Shown in pieces: positions 62,851-64,000 of a DNA stretch of 64,000 nt; within the stretch, counting starts at the first letter, position 1, and every line of letters begins with the position of its first letter. The DNA comes from Nematostella vectensis. Taxonomy: Eukaryota; Cnidaria; Anthozoa; Actiniaria; Edwardsiidae. The position numbers and the translations under genes are program-made. The stretch spans positions 186,001 through 250,000 of the forward strand of contig NC_064047.1 in NCBI RefSeq assembly GCF_932526225.1, written 5' to 3'. The notes beneath the pieces were generated by a model. The model saw only the letters and a list, made by a program, of their open reading frames with translations. It made no database searches and was not told the DNA's origin.

Positions 62851-64000
62851 ATATTCATATTAGAATATTGACAAAATCCGCAATATTGTCTACGCTGACT
62901 AAGTAAAGCTGTATTTTACCTTAAAGGGGCAGCAGCATAGTACTGCGCATGTCTGGAGTCAGTGATTATTGTAGGCTTTTAAGTGTCAACAAACAGTTGA
63001 ACTTTTTAAAAGCTGTGAATACCTTATTAAATAATATGCAATATTATATTGAAAACTATGTTAATTGACAGTTTGTGGTCATTTTTTTTGTTTTGTTTAA
63101 AGTCTCCCACATGTACCAAAAGCTCATAAGTCAGTATTAGAATTTCACTGAAGTTCATTGTGTCAGGGCTCTAGAGCTATTGCAAATCTCTTAACCATGA
63201 CACTCCCCCTTTAAAGGAAAGTAAAAAAAAATCAAAATTGTTGGTGGGGGTCTCTGTTGTGTTTGTTTTCTTTTTAGTTTTGTTCTATTATTATTATTAT
63301 TATTATTTTCTTTTTTAGAGTGGGAGGGGAATTCAGCTAAAAATAGCCAAGGGTCAATTCAAGCAACTAGTACAAAAGATGTTTTTTGCAGTCCTTTATT
63401 CAATATATTCAAGGTTATCATGCAATTCTGTTGTTTGACTGCATATATATATATATATATATTTTTTCATTCTTTTCATTACAAGTTCTATATGTGTAAG
63501 TGGTGACCATAGCTATGATTACTATTATTTAGAATATTTTTTTACCTACTAAAAGAAAACAACTTGACTGCAAAACACTTACTGTAGGGCACTCGATATT
63601 AGGCATTACCTTCATGTGGATGTAAGGTTGAAATGTCAAAACCTTCATTAACCCGTGAACTACGCTTTAGCGTATTACACTTTGTTGTGATCTGATTCTA
63701 TTGTTCTTTTTTGTGTTTTACTAACTATAACTGTTTAACTATCACACCTTGTTTCACGAGTTAATGAAAACCACTCTAATTACTTACAGTAATTATTTTT
63801 TAATATTATTATTTACTTGTATAATTTAGATGAGCAATACATATTTCTTCTTGGCCTTGTAGAGCTCATCTCGTTCCTCAAAAATAACAAACGAAATGAA
63901 GTTTGTTCTTATTTTGGTGCAAAGGAATCTACAGTAGTTTTCTAATCAGATAATTGTTTTTCTTTTAACACTAACCTGTTATTTCAACAGCTCTTACTTG
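62851..64000 (+). repeat. Unit 33, family B, cut by the window edge
   Basis: The first 1,150 bp of a family B unit, ending before the CpG-rich core. The array therefore continues past the window. Confidence 0.93.

Larger units (their letters stand above)
1..64000 (+). repeat. Head-to-tail macrosatellite array, about 2.0-kb unit
   Basis: The whole window consists of same-orientation copies of one unit. Normal-length units range from 1,996 to 2,049 bp; most family A units fall between 1,996 and 2,002 bp, while family B units are longer (2,006 to 2,049 bp) mainly because of longer TTA and AT tracts. Unit starts were set from a constant landmark in the GC-rich core. No unique sequence, inverted unit or foreign insertion interrupts the array, and neither end is reached. 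The structure resembles macrosatellites or higher-order satellite arrays of eukaryotes. Alternatives such as a tandem gene cluster are not excluded, but no known rRNA, histone or snRNA gene is recognised. Confidence 0.97.

Noticed and set aside
1-64000. CRISPR array or prokaryotic mobile element
   Set aside because: The unit is about 2 kb without variable spacers, there are no cas or transposase genes, and base composition and motifs are eukaryotic in character.
1-64000. Ribosomal RNA, 5S, histone or U-snRNA tandem gene cluster
   Set aside because: I recognise no conserved rRNA, histone or snRNA sequence in the unit on either strand.

Overview
The window is one uninterrupted tandem array. 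A unit of about 2.0 kb, always in the same orientation, fills all 64,000 bases. With the unit phased so that it starts at position 1, I count 31 units of normal length (1,996 to 2,049 bp), one truncated unit of 696 bp (50066-50761) and a final cut-off unit (62851-64000). There is no unique DNA, no spacer and no array end, so the true array must extend beyond both edges. The character is that of eukaryotic, probably animal, nuclear DNA: AT-rich, full of poly-T/poly-A and TTA and AT microsatellites, with short TTAA-bounded inverted-repeat elements and a tRNA-like relic with an RNA polymerase III-type B box, and no believable protein gene. I cannot name the species.

Layout of one unit (coordinates of unit 1). 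71-364 is a TTAA-bounded segment with short inverted ends. 365-600 is T-rich, G-rich and microsatellite sequence. 780-896 is a small piggyBac-like MITE with 8-bp terminal inverted repeats inside TTAA, or 16-bp perfect inverted repeats when the flanks are counted. 897-1040 holds two hairpins. 1041-1540 is AT-rich and featureless. 1545-1980 is a GC- and CpG-rich core that carries, on the minus strand, a tRNA-like 3' half with a B box and a T8 terminator. 1981-2019 is an AT-rich junction with a 12-bp direct repeat.

Two main sequence families exist. Family A (with subtypes I call A1, A2 and A3) fills units 1-2, 7-24 and most of 31. Family B fills units 4-5, 26-29, 32 and 33. Units 3, 6, 25, 30 and 31 are A/B mosaics. 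Families A and B differ by several percent over much of the unit but are almost identical in the CpG-rich core.

The array shows higher-order structure. Units 10-14 (18070-28067) are repeated as units 15-19 (28068-38065) at a constant offset of 9,998 bp, with only six differences found by eye. Units 20 and 21 are a recent single-unit duplication. The B-rich block at 4-12 kb is echoed at 48-59 kb, including matching mosaic units at both borders. These patterns fit unequal crossover and gene conversion. The truncated unit 26 ends in a perfect 46-bp palindrome centred on (AT)16, which looks like a fold-back repair junction.

No gene function can be assigned. The most interesting candidates are the conserved CpG-rich core with its Pol III-like signals, and the recombination history recorded in the array.
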